From positions 1-29,907 of the forward strand of contig JBHHZJ010000035.1 of assembly GCA_046758005.1 (NCBI GenBank): a stretch of DNA of 29,907 bases, in the 5' to 3' direction. The notes beneath the pieces were generated by a model that was not told the origin of the DNA, made no database searches, and worked only from the letters and a program-made list of their open reading frames with translations. The translations under genes were made by a program, and so were the position numbers. Within the stretch, counting starts at the first letter, position 1. Each line of letters begins with the position of its first letter. The stretch is from JBHHZJ01 sp046758005. GTDB lineage: Bacteria; Pseudomonadota; Alphaproteobacteria; Kiloniellales; J153. This document shows positions 1-8,266 of the stretch, in pieces.

Positions 1-964
1 GGATGTTGGCGGCGCCTTCGATCGGCCCGCAATACAGGTGCGGCGCGATCTGCGCGTAGTAGGTCTCCGCCATGCCCGCGATCTTCTTGGCCTCCAGTAT
101 CCCGCCCACCCTGCCGAGCGCCATTTGCAGGATCGACGCCGCCTGCCGCTCCAGGATTCGGGCGAACTCGTACTTCGTCGCGAGCCTTTCTCCCGTCGCT
201 ATGGGAATGCTGGTCTGCCGGGCGACCCGCGCCATCTCGTCCGGGTTTTCCGGCGGCGTCGGCTCCTCGAGCCACAAGGGGTCGTACTTCTCCAGCCGCC
301 TGGCCAGGCGGATGGCGCCCGAGGCGGTCATCTGGCCGTGCGTTCCGACCAGAAGGTCGCATTTCGCGCCGACCGCCTCTCGCACGGTCCCGACGAACCG
401 CTCCGACAGCTCGAGCGCCTCGAGCGAGAGCTGCCTGGGGTCGAAGGCCGTGTAGGGGCCGACGGGGTCGAACTTGACCGCGGTGAACCCGAGCCCGACG
501 TACTCGGCCGCGCGATCGGCGGCCAGGTCGGGGTCGGTGTAGACGTCCGTCCCGTCGGTCTCTTCCGGGTAAAGGTAGGTATAAGAGCGCAGCTTCTCGT
601 GAACCTGCCCGCCCAGCAGTTCGTAAACCGGCTTGCCGAGCTCCTTGCCGACGATGTCCCAGCAGGCCATTTCGACGCCGCTGAGGATTCCCATGATCGA
701 GGTGTCCGGGCGCTGGGTGTAGCCGCTCGAATAGACGATCCGCCACAGGCGCTCGATCTTGAACGGATCGGCCCCGATGACGCAGCGCCCGCACACGTCC
801 TCGATCATGCGCGCGACCGTGTGCGGGTGAAACGGGACGGAATAGACCTCTCCAACGCCCTCCACGCCGCCGTCGGTCGTGAGCTTCAGGAAAATCCAGT
901 AGCGCCCGCCGAAATGGGGAGGCGGATTTCCGACCACGAATGTCTTGACGTCCGCGATTTTCAC
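1..964 (-). CDS. Mandelate racemase / muconate lactonizing enzyme family protein (3' end cut by window edge)
   Basis: Enolase-superfamily enzyme, probably a sugar-acid dehydratase or racemase; the substrate cannot be told. About 321 residues are readable before the window ends. The N-terminal capping domain comes first (starts MKIADVKTFVVG), then the barrel with the expected metal ligands: Asp about 203 (in CDLLVGTHG), Glu 233/234 (WLEEP) and Glu 259 (GERL), and a C-terminal catalytic-type His about 309 (IAPHLYCGP). Around residues 280-287 the text is LQMALGRVGG, where many relatives have QPDxxxxGG, so the Asp of the usual His/Asp pair appears to be Ala. The start is a GTG at 964 with GGGGAGG about 8 bases upstream. 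It lies downstream of the DAO-family oxidoreductase on the same strand (257-bp gap), so the two may serve one catabolic pathway; that is inference. Family assignment is firm. Confidence 0.85.
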   Translation of the reverse strand, partial: MKIADVKTFVVGNPPPHFGGRYWIFLKLTTDGGVEGVGEVYSVPFHPHTVARMIEDVCGRCVIGADPFKIERLWRIVYSSGYTQRPDTSIMGILSGVEMACWDIVGKELGKPVYELLGGQVHEKLRSYTYLYPEETDGTDVYTDPDLAADRAAEYVGLGFTAVKFDPVGPYTAFDPRQLSLEALELSERFVGTVREAVGAKCDLLVGTHGQMTASGAIRLARRLEKYDPLWLEEPTPPENPDEMARVARQTSIPIATGERLATKYEFARILERQAASILQMALGRVGGILEAKKIAGMAETYYAQIAPHLYCGPIEGAANI

Positions 965-1221
965 GACCGGCGACCTCCCCGACTTCGCCTGGTATCGCAC
1001 CCGGTCCTTGAAAAGCCCCGTGACATCTTTGGCGCTCCGGGCCCGCGGTGAAAGCTAGGCCGGAAGAAACCCGATGGACAAGTTCAATCGGAAAGGCCGT
1101 CGCCGAGGCTGCTGAAACCGTCGCGACGGGGCACGGCGAAAGCAATGATAGAACAGGATCGACAACGCGGGCGTGCGCGCGACGGCGCGAACGCGCGGCC
1201 GCACCGGGTCCCGCCCCGACC

Positions 1222-2526
1222 TCAGCCGAGAACGGAGAAGCTGCTGTTCTCGTTGATCTCGCGCAGCCGGGAGAAAAAGCCCAGGCTCACGCTCCGTTCG
1301 ATATGCCTCAGGCGGAAGCTCACCGGGTCGCGGTCATGATCCCGCCCCGCCTCGCAGGCCTCGATCAATTCCGCCATCATCTCGCCGACGACCGGGGCGT
1401 TCTTGAACTGATTGCCGCTGGTTCCCACCGCCATGTAGAAGCCCGGCAAGTCCGACTTGTCGTAGATCGGGATCCAGTCGTCGGAAACGTCGTAGAGATC
1501 CACGATGCCCTTCGCGCGGCTCGGAACGCCCAGTTCGGGAACGCGCTGGCAGACCCGCATCACCAGAACGCGCCATTGTTCGGTGAATTCCCGATTGAAG
1601 TCGTCCGGATCGACCCACTCGCGCGGATCGCATTCCGGGTCCTCGCTGCCGATCAGGATATGGTTGCCGATCTCGGGCCGCAGATACGCGGCGGTGTCGT
1701 TGTCGGAGAAGACGCACCCGGTGTTCTCGTAGTCGTACCCCTTCGGCGCGGGGACGTGCGCGACTTCGTGGCGCAGGGCCCTGGTCTTGATCTTCATGCC
1801 CTCCTCCACCCCGGCCATGCGGTTGATCTTGAACGAGTGCGGCCCGGCGACGTTGACGACGACCGGGGCGAGGATCGCCTCCCCGGCCTGCAACGACACC
1901 CCCGCGACCCGGCCGTTCTCCCTGAGAATCTCCCTCACCGCCGCATTGAAACGGAACCGCGCGCCCCGCGCCTCGGCCGCGCGCTGAAGGTTGTGCGTGG
2001 CAAGCTGCGGATCGGTGACGTAACCGCCGGTGGGAAAGAAGACCGCCCCGGAAAGCTGCGCGCCGTTCGGCTCGCCGAACCTCGGGTCGTCCGGCCGCTT
2101 GGGCGGGGCGAACGAATCGACCGTCACGATCGGCAGGCGCGCCTTGAGTTGCCGCGGCGTCAATTCCTCGTAGGGACAGCCGATCCGGTCCATGATCTCG
2201 AGCACCGGACGCAGCTGCCGGTTGGCGTCCGTCTTCATGACGATGCAGCCGCAGTCGACGTAACGGGCAAGACCGCGTTCATCCTTGAGGCCCAGGAAGC
2301 GCTCCCAATCCCGCCAATAGAAGTGGCTCTCGTAGGCGAGTGCCGAGCCGTCGGCCGTCGAGTAATACGGCCGAATGATCGCGCACGATCCCGAGGTCGA
2401 GCCGTAGCCCGCCGCCGGATGCTTCTCGACGTTGAGCGTCCTCCATCCCTTGCGGGCCATGGCGTAGGCGGTCGCGGCGCCGATGATTCCGGCCCCGATG
2501 ACGATCGCGTCGAAGTCCTCTGACAT
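1222..2526 (-). CDS. FAD-dependent oxidoreductase, DAO family
   Basis: A 434-residue flavoenzyme of the D-amino-acid oxidase/sarcosine oxidase/glycerol-3-phosphate dehydrogenase superfamily, expected to oxidise an amine or hydroxy-acid substrate in the cytoplasm. The N-terminal dinucleotide-binding motif GAGIIG is at residues 11-16, followed by the VEKH segment ending the second beta strand. GSTSGSCAIIRP near residue 45 matches the flavin-contact segment of the family. The C-terminal GFYMAVGTSGNQFKNAPVVGE is the typical second flavin-binding segment. Length is usual for the family. ATG at 2526 is the natural start because it sits just before the Rossmann strand. It lies between a TetR regulator (109 bp upstream) and an enolase-superfamily gene on the same strand, which suggests a small regulated catabolic unit. 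The exact substrate cannot be read from sequence. Confidence 0.88.
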   Translation of the reverse strand: MSEDFDAIVIGAGIIGAATAYAMARKGWRTLNVEKHPAAGYGSTSGSCAIIRPYYSTADGSALAYESHFYWRDWERFLGLKDERGLARYVDCGCIVMKTDANRQLRPVLEIMDRIGCPYEELTPRQLKARLPIVTVDSFAPPKRPDDPRFGEPNGAQLSGAVFFPTGGYVTDPQLATHNLQRAAEARGARFRFNAAVREILRENGRVAGVSLQAGEAILAPVVVNVAGPHSFKINRMAGVEEGMKIKTRALRHEVAHVPAPKGYDYENTGCVFSDNDTAAYLRPEIGNHILIGSEDPECDPREWVDPDDFNREFTEQWRVLVMRVCQRVPELGVPSRAKGIVDLYDVSDDWIPIYDKSDLPGFYMAVGTSGNQFKNAPVVGEMMAELIEACEAGRDHDRDPVSFRLRHIERSVSLGFFSRLREINENSSFSVLG

Positions 2527-2635
2527 CGCCCTTGTGCTCCCACCCGGCCACGCCGCCCGCGCGGCGACCGTCCTCCAAGCGCGGCGCGCGGTTATGCAGG
2601 TTTCCTGCGAAACGTCCCGGCGCCCGGCATCCGCA

Positions 2636-3304
2636 TCAATGCGGCGCGGCGCCGGTGCGGTAGCCGCGCAGAAAGGCGCTCACGGCCGCCTCCACCATCG
2701 CCTCGATCTCTCCGGCGCCCGGGCGCGGCCCGACGCCGAGCGTCAGGCGCATGTGCACGGGCCCCTTGACCATGGCCAGGAACTGAGCCGCCGCCGCCTC
2801 CGGGTCGGGCACGCGCAGCGCGCCCGTGCGGTCCTGCTCGCGCAGGTAGGCGGCGAGCACGCCGGTCCAGCGCTGCGGCCCGACGCGGTAGAACACCTCG
2901 CCGAGCTCGGGGAACCGCCCGGACTCGTAGGTCGCGATACGGAAGATCGCGAGCGCCCGGCGCGACACGATGAGCGTGAGGAACGTGCGGCCGTACTCGC
3001 TCAGGACCCGGCGCGGCGGCCCCTCGATCAGGCTGGCCGGCGCGCGCGTGCCGATGACGCCGGCGCATACATTGGCCATGACCGCGCCGAACAGGGCGTC
3101 CTTGCCGGCGAAATGGCTGTAGACCGTACGCTTCGACACGCCCGCCGCGGCGGCGATGGCGTTCATGCTGACCGCGCCGTAGCCCGCCTCCAGAAACAGC
3201 CGGGTGGCCGCCTGCACGATCGCCGAGCGCTTCGGCGAGGCAGGCTCCGCCTCGGCCGCGCCGGTCCGGGCGGCGTGAAGATCGTGTTCGAGCAGCTCGA
3301 CCAT
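2636..3304 (-). CDS. TetR/AcrR family transcriptional regulator
   Basis: A 222-residue one-component repressor. The N-terminal helix-turn-helix spans about residues 46-67 (SMNAIAAAAGVSKRTVYSHF) and matches the TetR signature, including the terminal YSHFAGKDALF. The remainder is the helical ligand-binding/dimerisation domain. I chose the ATG at 3304, which gives a family-typical length. The frame stays open to 3481, but the extra 59 residues are Pro/Arg-rich and do not resemble the family. No strong Shine-Dalgarno precedes 3304, so the start is only moderately sure. It is divergent from the sigma-54 regulator gene (191-bp gap) and precedes two catabolic-type genes on its own strand, the likeliest targets by the usual neighbour rule. 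Confidence 0.87.
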   Translation of the reverse strand: MVELLEHDLHAARTGAAEAEPASPKRSAIVQAATRLFLEAGYGAVSMNAIAAAAGVSKRTVYSHFAGKDALFGAVMANVCAGVIGTRAPASLIEGPPRRVLSEYGRTFLTLIVSRRALAIFRIATYESGRFPELGEVFYRVGPQRWTGVLAAYLREQDRTGALRVPDPEAAAAQFLAMVKGPVHMRLTLGVGPRPGAGEIEAMVEAAVSAFLRGYRTGAAPH

Positions 3305-3482
3305 GGGCGTCACAACCGGCCGTCCCGCTCTCCCGTGACGGTCCGGCCATGCCCAGCGTACCGGCTCGCCGGGCCGGCTCCAAGGCTCAATGTACCCCAC
3401 GACGCCGACCGCCGGTTCAGCCTCCGGAGGCAGGCGCGGCGATGCCGGGTGGGCCGATTCCGGCTCGCCCGGATTTACCACT

Positions 3483-3488
3483 TATAAT
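3483..3488 (+). promoter_or_regulatory. Possible -10 element (TATAAT) in an AT pocket
   Basis: A perfect TATAAT lies in a short AT-rich pocket (about 3474-3494) inside very GC-rich DNA, between the divergent TetR and response-regulator genes. No convincing TTGACA-like -35 is present 16-18 bases upstream. If used, transcription would begin at about 3495, right at the ATG at 3496. That implies either a leaderless message or use of the downstream ATG at 3583. Confidence 0.35.
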
Positions 3489-3495
3489 TGAATCC

Positions 3496-4980
3496 ATGGA
3501 TAGTTTCTCGGCGTTTGGTCCGCCCCGGATACCCGGCGCGGACGATGGCGAAGGATCCCCGGTCATCGACGCTCGCTCAGCGATGCCTATAGCCACCCGT
3601 CCCGCGGTCCTGCTCGTCGAGGACTCGCCGGACCTGGCCTGGACGTACCGGAGGTTCCTCGCCGGCGAGCCGATCAACCTGGAGCACGTGACCACCGGCG
3701 CGGCGGCGATCGCGCGAGTGGAGGAGGCGCCGCCCGCGGTCATGCTCCTCGACCTCAGGCTGCCGGACATGAACGGCCTGGGGGTTCTGGAGCGGATGGC
3801 GCGAGACGGGTGTCCGACGACGGTGGTGGTCATCACCGCGTACGGCAGCATCGACGTCGCCGTCCGGGCGATGCGCGCCGGCGCCTACGACTTCCTGGCC
3901 AAGCCGTTCAACGCGCAGCGCCTGATCGTGACGTTGCGCAACGCGCTGGAACGCCAGCGCCTGTCGGGCCTCCTCGAAGCCTATCAAAGCGACCTGGCGC
4001 GCGACCGGTTCCACGGCTTCATCGGCGCCTCGCCGCCGATGCAGGCGGTCTACCGCATGATCGAGCGCGCCGCTCCCAGCAAGGCCACGGTGTTCGTCAC
4101 CGGCGAGAGCGGCACGGGCAAGGAAATCTGCGCCCAGACCATTCACGCCTGCGGGCCGCGCCGCGACAAGCCGTTCGTCGCCTTGAACTGCGCGGCGATC
4201 GCGCGGGACCTCATGGAATGCGAGATCTTCGGCCACGCGAAGGGCGCCTTCACCGGGGCCGTGAGCCAGCGCGTGGGCGCCGCCAAGCTGGCCGACGGCG
4301 GCACCCTCTTCCTGGACGAGGTCTGCGAGATGGACCCCGCGCTGCAGACCAAGCTGCTGCGCTTCGTCCAGACCGCAAGCTTCCATCCGGTCGGCAGCGA
4401 CCGCGCCGAGACGGTCGACGTGCGCCTCGTTTGCGCGACCAACAGGGACCCCTGGAAAGAGGTCGAGGCCGGACGCTTCCGCGAGGACCTCTACTACCGC
4501 CTGCACGTGATCCCCGTGCATCTGCCGCCCCTGCGCGAGCGCGGCGCCGACGTGCTGCTCATCGCGCGCGCGCTGCTCGTCGCCTTCGCCCGCGAGGAGG
4601 GCAAGGCCTTCAAGGCCTTCGACCCGGACGTGGAGACCGCGCTCGCCGCCTACGACTGGCCGGGCAACGTGCGGCAACTGCAGAACGCGCTGCGCAACGT
4701 CGTCGTGCTCCACGACGGCGAGCTGGTGCGCCCGTCCATGCTGCCGCCGCCGCTGGACCTAGGCGTCCCGGGGAGGCGTGCCGCCCCCATGCCCGCCGCC
4801 GCGCCGGGCGCGGAGCGGCCGCGGCCAGTCCGGCCGCTGCGCGAGGTCGAGAAGGAACTGATCGAGGACGCGATCGCGCGCTGCGGCGGCAGCGTCGCCG
4901 GAGCCGCGGAGCTGCTGCGGATCAGCCCCTCGACGATCTATCGCAAGCGCGACGCCTGGAGCCGGGAGGCGCCGATCTGA
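3496..4980 (+). CDS. Sigma-54-dependent response regulator (LuxO/NtrC-like)
   Basis: A 494-residue bacterial enhancer-binding protein. The receiver domain (about 35-155) has acidic pair E42/D43, phospho-acceptor D86 (LLDLRLPD), T114 and K136 (KPF). The AAA+ domain follows (about 173-400), with Walker A GESGTGKE at 203-210, the sigma-54 contact loop GAFTGA at 250-255 and Walker B GGTLFLDEV near 268-276. The C-terminal Fis-type helix-turn-helix covers about 450-490 (GGSVAGAAELLRISPSTIYR) and resembles LuxO. All catalytic motifs are intact, so it should activate sigma-54 promoters when phosphorylated. No histidine kinase is adjacent, so it is an orphan here. The start at 3496 gives a 34-residue N-terminal extension. 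ATG 3583 would start just before the receiver domain, and neither has a clear ribosome site. Target genes are unknown. Confidence 0.92.
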   Translation: MDSFSAFGPPRIPGADDGEGSPVIDARSAMPIATRPAVLLVEDSPDLAWTYRRFLAGEPINLEHVTTGAAAIARVEEAPPAVMLLDLRLPDMNGLGVLERMARDGCPTTVVVITAYGSIDVAVRAMRAGAYDFLAKPFNAQRLIVTLRNALERQRLSGLLEAYQSDLARDRFHGFIGASPPMQAVYRMIERAAPSKATVFVTGESGTGKEICAQTIHACGPRRDKPFVALNCAAIARDLMECEIFGHAKGAFTGAVSQRVGAAKLADGGTLFLDEVCEMDPALQTKLLRFVQTASFHPVGSDRAETVDVRLVCATNRDPWKEVEAGRFREDLYYRLHVIPVHLPPLRERGADVLLIARALLVAFAREEGKAFKAFDPDVETALAAYDWPGNVRQLQNALRNVVVLHDGELVRPSMLPPPLDLGVPGRRAAPMPAAAPGAERPRPVRPLREVEKELIEDAIARCGGSVAGAAELLRISPSTIYRKRDAWSREAPI

Positions 4981-5093
4981 CCGCTCAGGCGGCGTCCCGA
5001 TCGCCGGCCGTCTCGGCCGCGTTCGGCCCTATTGCTCCTCCCCTGTCCGGGCTGTAGTTTTCCGGCCTTCCGAAGCCTCCGGCGGAGCGCGGC

Positions 5094-5846
5094 ATGATCA
5101 AAGGGGTGACCTTCGACCTGTGGGACACCATGATCCGGGACGAGTCCGACGAGCCCAAGCGAACCGCCCGGGGTCTGCGCTCGAAGAGGGCGGAGCGCCG
5201 TCACCTGCTGTGGGAGGCGCTGAACGCGGTCGAACCGATCGCCCAGGACACGGTGGCGCTCGCCTACGACGTCGCCGATGCCGCGTTCAACCGCGTCTGG
5301 CACGACCAGTTCGTGACCTGGACCATCGAGGAGCGGCTGCGCGTGGTCCTCGCCGGCCTCGGGCGCAGCCTGCCGGACGAGGCCTTGGCCCGCGTGGTCC
5401 GGGCGCACGAGGACATGGAGGTCGATATCCCGCCCGATCCGATCGAGGGCATCGCCGAGGCGCTCGCCGAGCTGTCATCGCGCTACAAGCTCTGCGTGGT
5501 CTCGGATACCATCGTCACGCCCGCGCGCGGCCTGCGCGCGCTGCTCGACCGCCACGGGCTCAAGCAATACTTCACCGGCTTCGCCTTCTCCGACGAGGTC
5601 GGCCGCTCCAAGCCGCACCGCATCATGTTCCAGGCGGCGGCGGACCAGCTCGGGGTCGCCCTGGAGGAGCTGGTTCACGTCGGCGATCGCGATCACAACG
5701 ACGTCAAGGGGCCGCAGGCGCTCGGCATGAAGGCGGTGCTCTTCACCGCCTCGCGCGGGCGCGACAAGGACGACACCACGGCCGATGCGGTCTGCGCCCG
5801 GCACGCGGACCTGCCGGGCGTGATCGACCGTCTGGCCGCAATCTAG
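5094..5846 (+). CDS. HAD family hydrolase
   Basis: A 250-residue haloacid dehalogenase-superfamily enzyme, probably a phosphatase. Motif I is FDLWDT with nucleophile D8. The residue two positions later is Trp rather than the second Asp common in phosphatases, a pattern also found in other HADs of the FDLW type. Motif II is S137 (VVSDT), motif III K173 (RSKPH), and motif IV GDRDHND at 197-203. A helical cap lies between motifs I and II (about 20-110). The ATG at 5094 begins at the usual position just ahead of motif I. It is followed after 21 bp by a glutamine amidotransferase and then an HD hydrolase, so the three are probably co-transcribed. The substrate is unknown. Confidence 0.85.
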   Translation: MIKGVTFDLWDTMIRDESDEPKRTARGLRSKRAERRHLLWEALNAVEPIAQDTVALAYDVADAAFNRVWHDQFVTWTIEERLRVVLAGLGRSLPDEALARVVRAHEDMEVDIPPDPIEGIAEALAELSSRYKLCVVSDTIVTPARGLRALLDRHGLKQYFTGFAFSDEVGRSKPHRIMFQAAADQLGVALEELVHVGDRDHNDVKGPQALGMKAVLFTASRGRDKDDTTADAVCARHADLPGVIDRLAAI

Positions 5847-5867
5847 CCGCCGCATCGAGGTGAGATC

Positions 5868-6725
5868 ATGGCCAACGACCCGCGCTTCATCGTCGTCGAC
5901 GGCTACGCGCGCGAGGGCCGGGAGGAGCTGGCCGCCGGCGGCGCAACCCCGGCGGGCGAGCTTTACGCGCGCATGCTGAACGACTGCCTGCCGGGCTGTC
6001 GGGTGGACGTCGTCTACCCAGCCGACCCGGGCGCGGAGCTGCCGCGCGGCGCGGCGATCGAGCAGTACGACGGCATCGCCTGGACCGGCTCGAGCCTGAC
6101 CATCTATGCCGACGACCCCAAGGTCCGGCCGCAGATCGAGTTCGCCCGCGCCGCCTTCGAGGCCCGGGTGCCAAGCTTCGGCAGCTGCTGGGCGGCGCAG
6201 ATCGCGGCCGTGGCGGCGGGCGGCCTGTGCGCCGCCAACCCGAAGGGACGCGAAATGGGCATCGCGCGCAAGATCACGCTGACGCCCGAGGGCCGGGCCC
6301 ATCCGCTCTATACCGGAAAGAAGAGCGTCTTCGACGCCTTCATCAGCCACGAGGACGAGGTCACGCACCTGCCGCCGGGCGGCCTCCTGCTCGCCGGCAA
6401 CCGGCACACTCCGGTGCAGTCGGTCGCGGTCACGCACAAGGGGGGCGTGTTCTGGGGCCTGCAGTACCACCCGGAGTACGACCTGCACGAGCTGGCGCGG
6501 CTGTGCTACTGCCGCAAGCAGCGGCTGACCGACCAGGGCTTCTTCGCCGACCTTGAGGCGGCCCAGACCTACGTCGACCTGCTCGAGGCGTTGCACCAGG
6601 ACCCGAGCCGCCGCGATATCGCCTGGCTGCTCGGCGTCGACGAGGACGTGATGAACCAGGACATCCGCCGCGCCGAGACGCGCAACTGGATCGACTTCCT
6701 GGTCCTGCCCAACGTGCGTCGCTGA
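5868..6725 (+). CDS. Class I glutamine amidotransferase-like protein
   Basis: A 285-residue stand-alone GATase1-fold protein. The nucleophile elbow is GSCWAAQ with Cys 107, and the His/Glu of the triad are H201 and E203 (QYHPEYD), so the domain should be catalytically competent. It may release ammonia from glutamine for a partner, or hydrolyse a gamma-glutamyl compound, as do stand-alone relatives of the GMP-synthase-like group. About 80 extra C-terminal residues after the triad (rich in charged helices) are not part of the minimal domain. A good GAGGTGAG ribosome site lies just before ATG 5868. The neighbours are a HAD hydrolase upstream and an HD hydrolase 4 bp downstream. No obvious synthetase partner is nearby, so the role is open. 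Confidence 0.85.
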   Translation: MANDPRFIVVDGYAREGREELAAGGATPAGELYARMLNDCLPGCRVDVVYPADPGAELPRGAAIEQYDGIAWTGSSLTIYADDPKVRPQIEFARAAFEARVPSFGSCWAAQIAAVAAGGLCAANPKGREMGIARKITLTPEGRAHPLYTGKKSVFDAFISHEDEVTHLPPGGLLLAGNRHTPVQSVAVTHKGGVFWGLQYHPEYDLHELARLCYCRKQRLTDQGFFADLEAAQTYVDLLEALHQDPSRRDIAWLLGVDEDVMNQDIRRAETRNWIDFLVLPNVRR

Positions 6726-6729
6726 GGCG

Positions 6730-7356
6730 ATGGCGGCCAAGCAAGCGCCCCGCGCCTGGCAGCGCATGCTGAGCGGCCGGCGCCTCGACCTGCTCGACCC
6801 CTCGCCGCTCGACGTGGAGATCGAGGACATCGCGCTCGGCCTGTCGCGCGTGGCGCGCTGGAACGGCCAGACGCGCGGCGCGTGGTCGTTCAGCGTGGCC
6901 CAGCACTGCCTCCTCGTCGAACGGCTGGTCGGGGGGGTCAAGCCCGAGACGCCGCCGCGCTGGCGCCTGGCCGCCTTGTTGCACGACGCGCCCGAGTACG
7001 TGATCGGCGATCTGATCACGCCGTTCAAGGCGGCGGTCGGGCTCGACTACCGGGCGCTCGAGCAGCGCCTTCTGCATGCCATCCACCTGCGCTTCGGCCT
7101 GCCCGCGGAGCCGCCCGTGACCGTGACGCGCCTGATCAAGCGCGCCGACCGCGCCGCCGCCTACCTGGAGGCGACGCAGCTCGCCGGCTTCGGCGAGGCG
7201 GAGGCGGCCAGGTTCTTCGGCCGCCCGCGCGGGCTGGAGCGCCTGCGCCTCGAACCCAAGCCGCCGGATGCGGCCAAGGCCGCGTTCCTCGAGCGCTTCG
7301 CCGCGCTCGCCGCGGCTTCCGGGGCGAAGCGTGCCGCGGTGGGACCGGCTTCGTGA
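6730..7356 (+). CDS. HD domain phosphohydrolase (YfbR-like)
   Basis: A 208-residue metal-dependent HD-superfamily enzyme. Metal ligands are H59 (SVAQHCLLV), H85-D86 (LLHDAPEYVIGD) and D140 (KRADRAA). The arrangement resembles YfbR-type 5'-deoxynucleotidases and related uncharacterised HD hydrolases, so nucleotide monophosphates are a reasonable substrate guess. The Ala-rich tail is not conserved in style. It begins only 4 bp after the amidotransferase stop, so the genes are likely translated from one message. The family is sure, the substrate is not. Confidence 0.8.
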   Translation: MAAKQAPRAWQRMLSGRRLDLLDPSPLDVEIEDIALGLSRVARWNGQTRGAWSFSVAQHCLLVERLVGGVKPETPPRWRLAALLHDAPEYVIGDLITPFKAAVGLDYRALEQRLLHAIHLRFGLPAEPPVTVTRLIKRADRAAAYLEATQLAGFGEAEAARFFGRPRGLERLRLEPKPPDAAKAAFLERFAALAAASGAKRAAVGPAS

Positions 7357-7440
7357 ACACCGGCCTCGACCGCCGCCGTGTGCCGGACGTTGACCCAATT
7401 GTGATTTGACCTTGAGGCGTAACGAACGAGGCTTGTCGGC

Positions 7441-8208
7441 ATGGAAACGCTCAAAGTCCTGACCCGCGACCAGATCGACGCGTTCAAGCGCGACGGCTTC
7501 GTCTTCGTGCCCGGATTCTTCGACCCCGCCGAGACGGGCCGCATCACCGCCTGGACGGACGAGGTCGCCGGCTGGCCGGAAGCGCCGGGCCGGCACATGG
7601 TCTACTACGAGGACAGCCTGAGCGAGCCCGGCCGGCGGGTCGTGCAGCGAATCGAGGACGTGACCCCGTTCCACGCCGGCTTCTGGGGCCTGTTCACCGA
7701 AGGGCGCCTGATCGGGGCGGTCGCCGAGCTGCTGGACGAACCGGCCGTCCTGTTCAAGGACAAGATCAACTTCAAGATGCCGGGCGGCGACGGCTTCAAG
7801 GCGCACCAGGACGCCCAGGCCGGGTGGAACGTCTACGCGCGGTACTACGTCACCGCGCTCGTCAGCATCGACGCCGCCACGGCGCAGAACGGCTGCCTGG
7901 AGCTGGCCGCCGGCTGGCACGACCGCGGCCTGATCGGCGCCGAGTGGACGCCGCTGGGCGAGAGGGAGACGAGCGCCATGGACTTCGTCGCCTACCCGAC
8001 AGCGCCGGGCGACGCCATGTTCTTCGACTCCTACGCGCCGCACCGCTCCGGGCCCAACCTCACCGACCGGCCGCGGCGCGTGCTCTACGTCACCTACAAC
8101 CGGGCCTCGCAGGGCGATCACCGCGCGCGCTACTTCGCCGACAAGCGCAGGAGCTTCCCCCCGGACATCGAGCGCGCGCCCGGCAAGACCTACGTGTTCC
8201 GGGTCTAG
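7441..8208 (+). CDS. Phytanoyl-CoA dioxygenase (PhyH) family protein
   Basis: A 255-residue non-haem Fe(II)/2-oxoglutarate-dependent oxygenase. The iron facial triad is visible: H122-x-D124 (FKAHQDAQ) and distal H201 (APHRSGPN), with Arg about 212-213 positioned to bind 2-oxoglutarate. The N-terminal segment (FKRDGFVFVPGFF) is typical of PhyH proteins. It should hydroxylate an aliphatic substrate. An 84-bp gap separates it from the HD gene, and hpnB begins 58 bp downstream on the same strand, so it could be read with the hopanoid genes. Any role in modifying hopanoids is speculation from position. Confidence 0.85.
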   Translation: METLKVLTRDQIDAFKRDGFVFVPGFFDPAETGRITAWTDEVAGWPEAPGRHMVYYEDSLSEPGRRVVQRIEDVTPFHAGFWGLFTEGRLIGAVAELLDEPAVLFKDKINFKMPGGDGFKAHQDAQAGWNVYARYYVTALVSIDAATAQNGCLELAAGWHDRGLIGAEWTPLGERETSAMDFVAYPTAPGDAMFFDSYAPHRSGPNLTDRPRRVLYVTYNRASQGDHRARYFADKRRSFPPDIERAPGKTYVFRV

Positions 8209-8266
8209 GCCGGGATCGCGGCGTTGCGTCCCGCCGGGTCCGGGAGCGGTCTGGAGAACGCCGGAC

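Noticed and set aside
38..1051. 337-codon open frame on the plus strand at the window start
   Set aside because: The minus strand encodes a clear enolase-superfamily protein over the same bases; the plus frame is a shadow.
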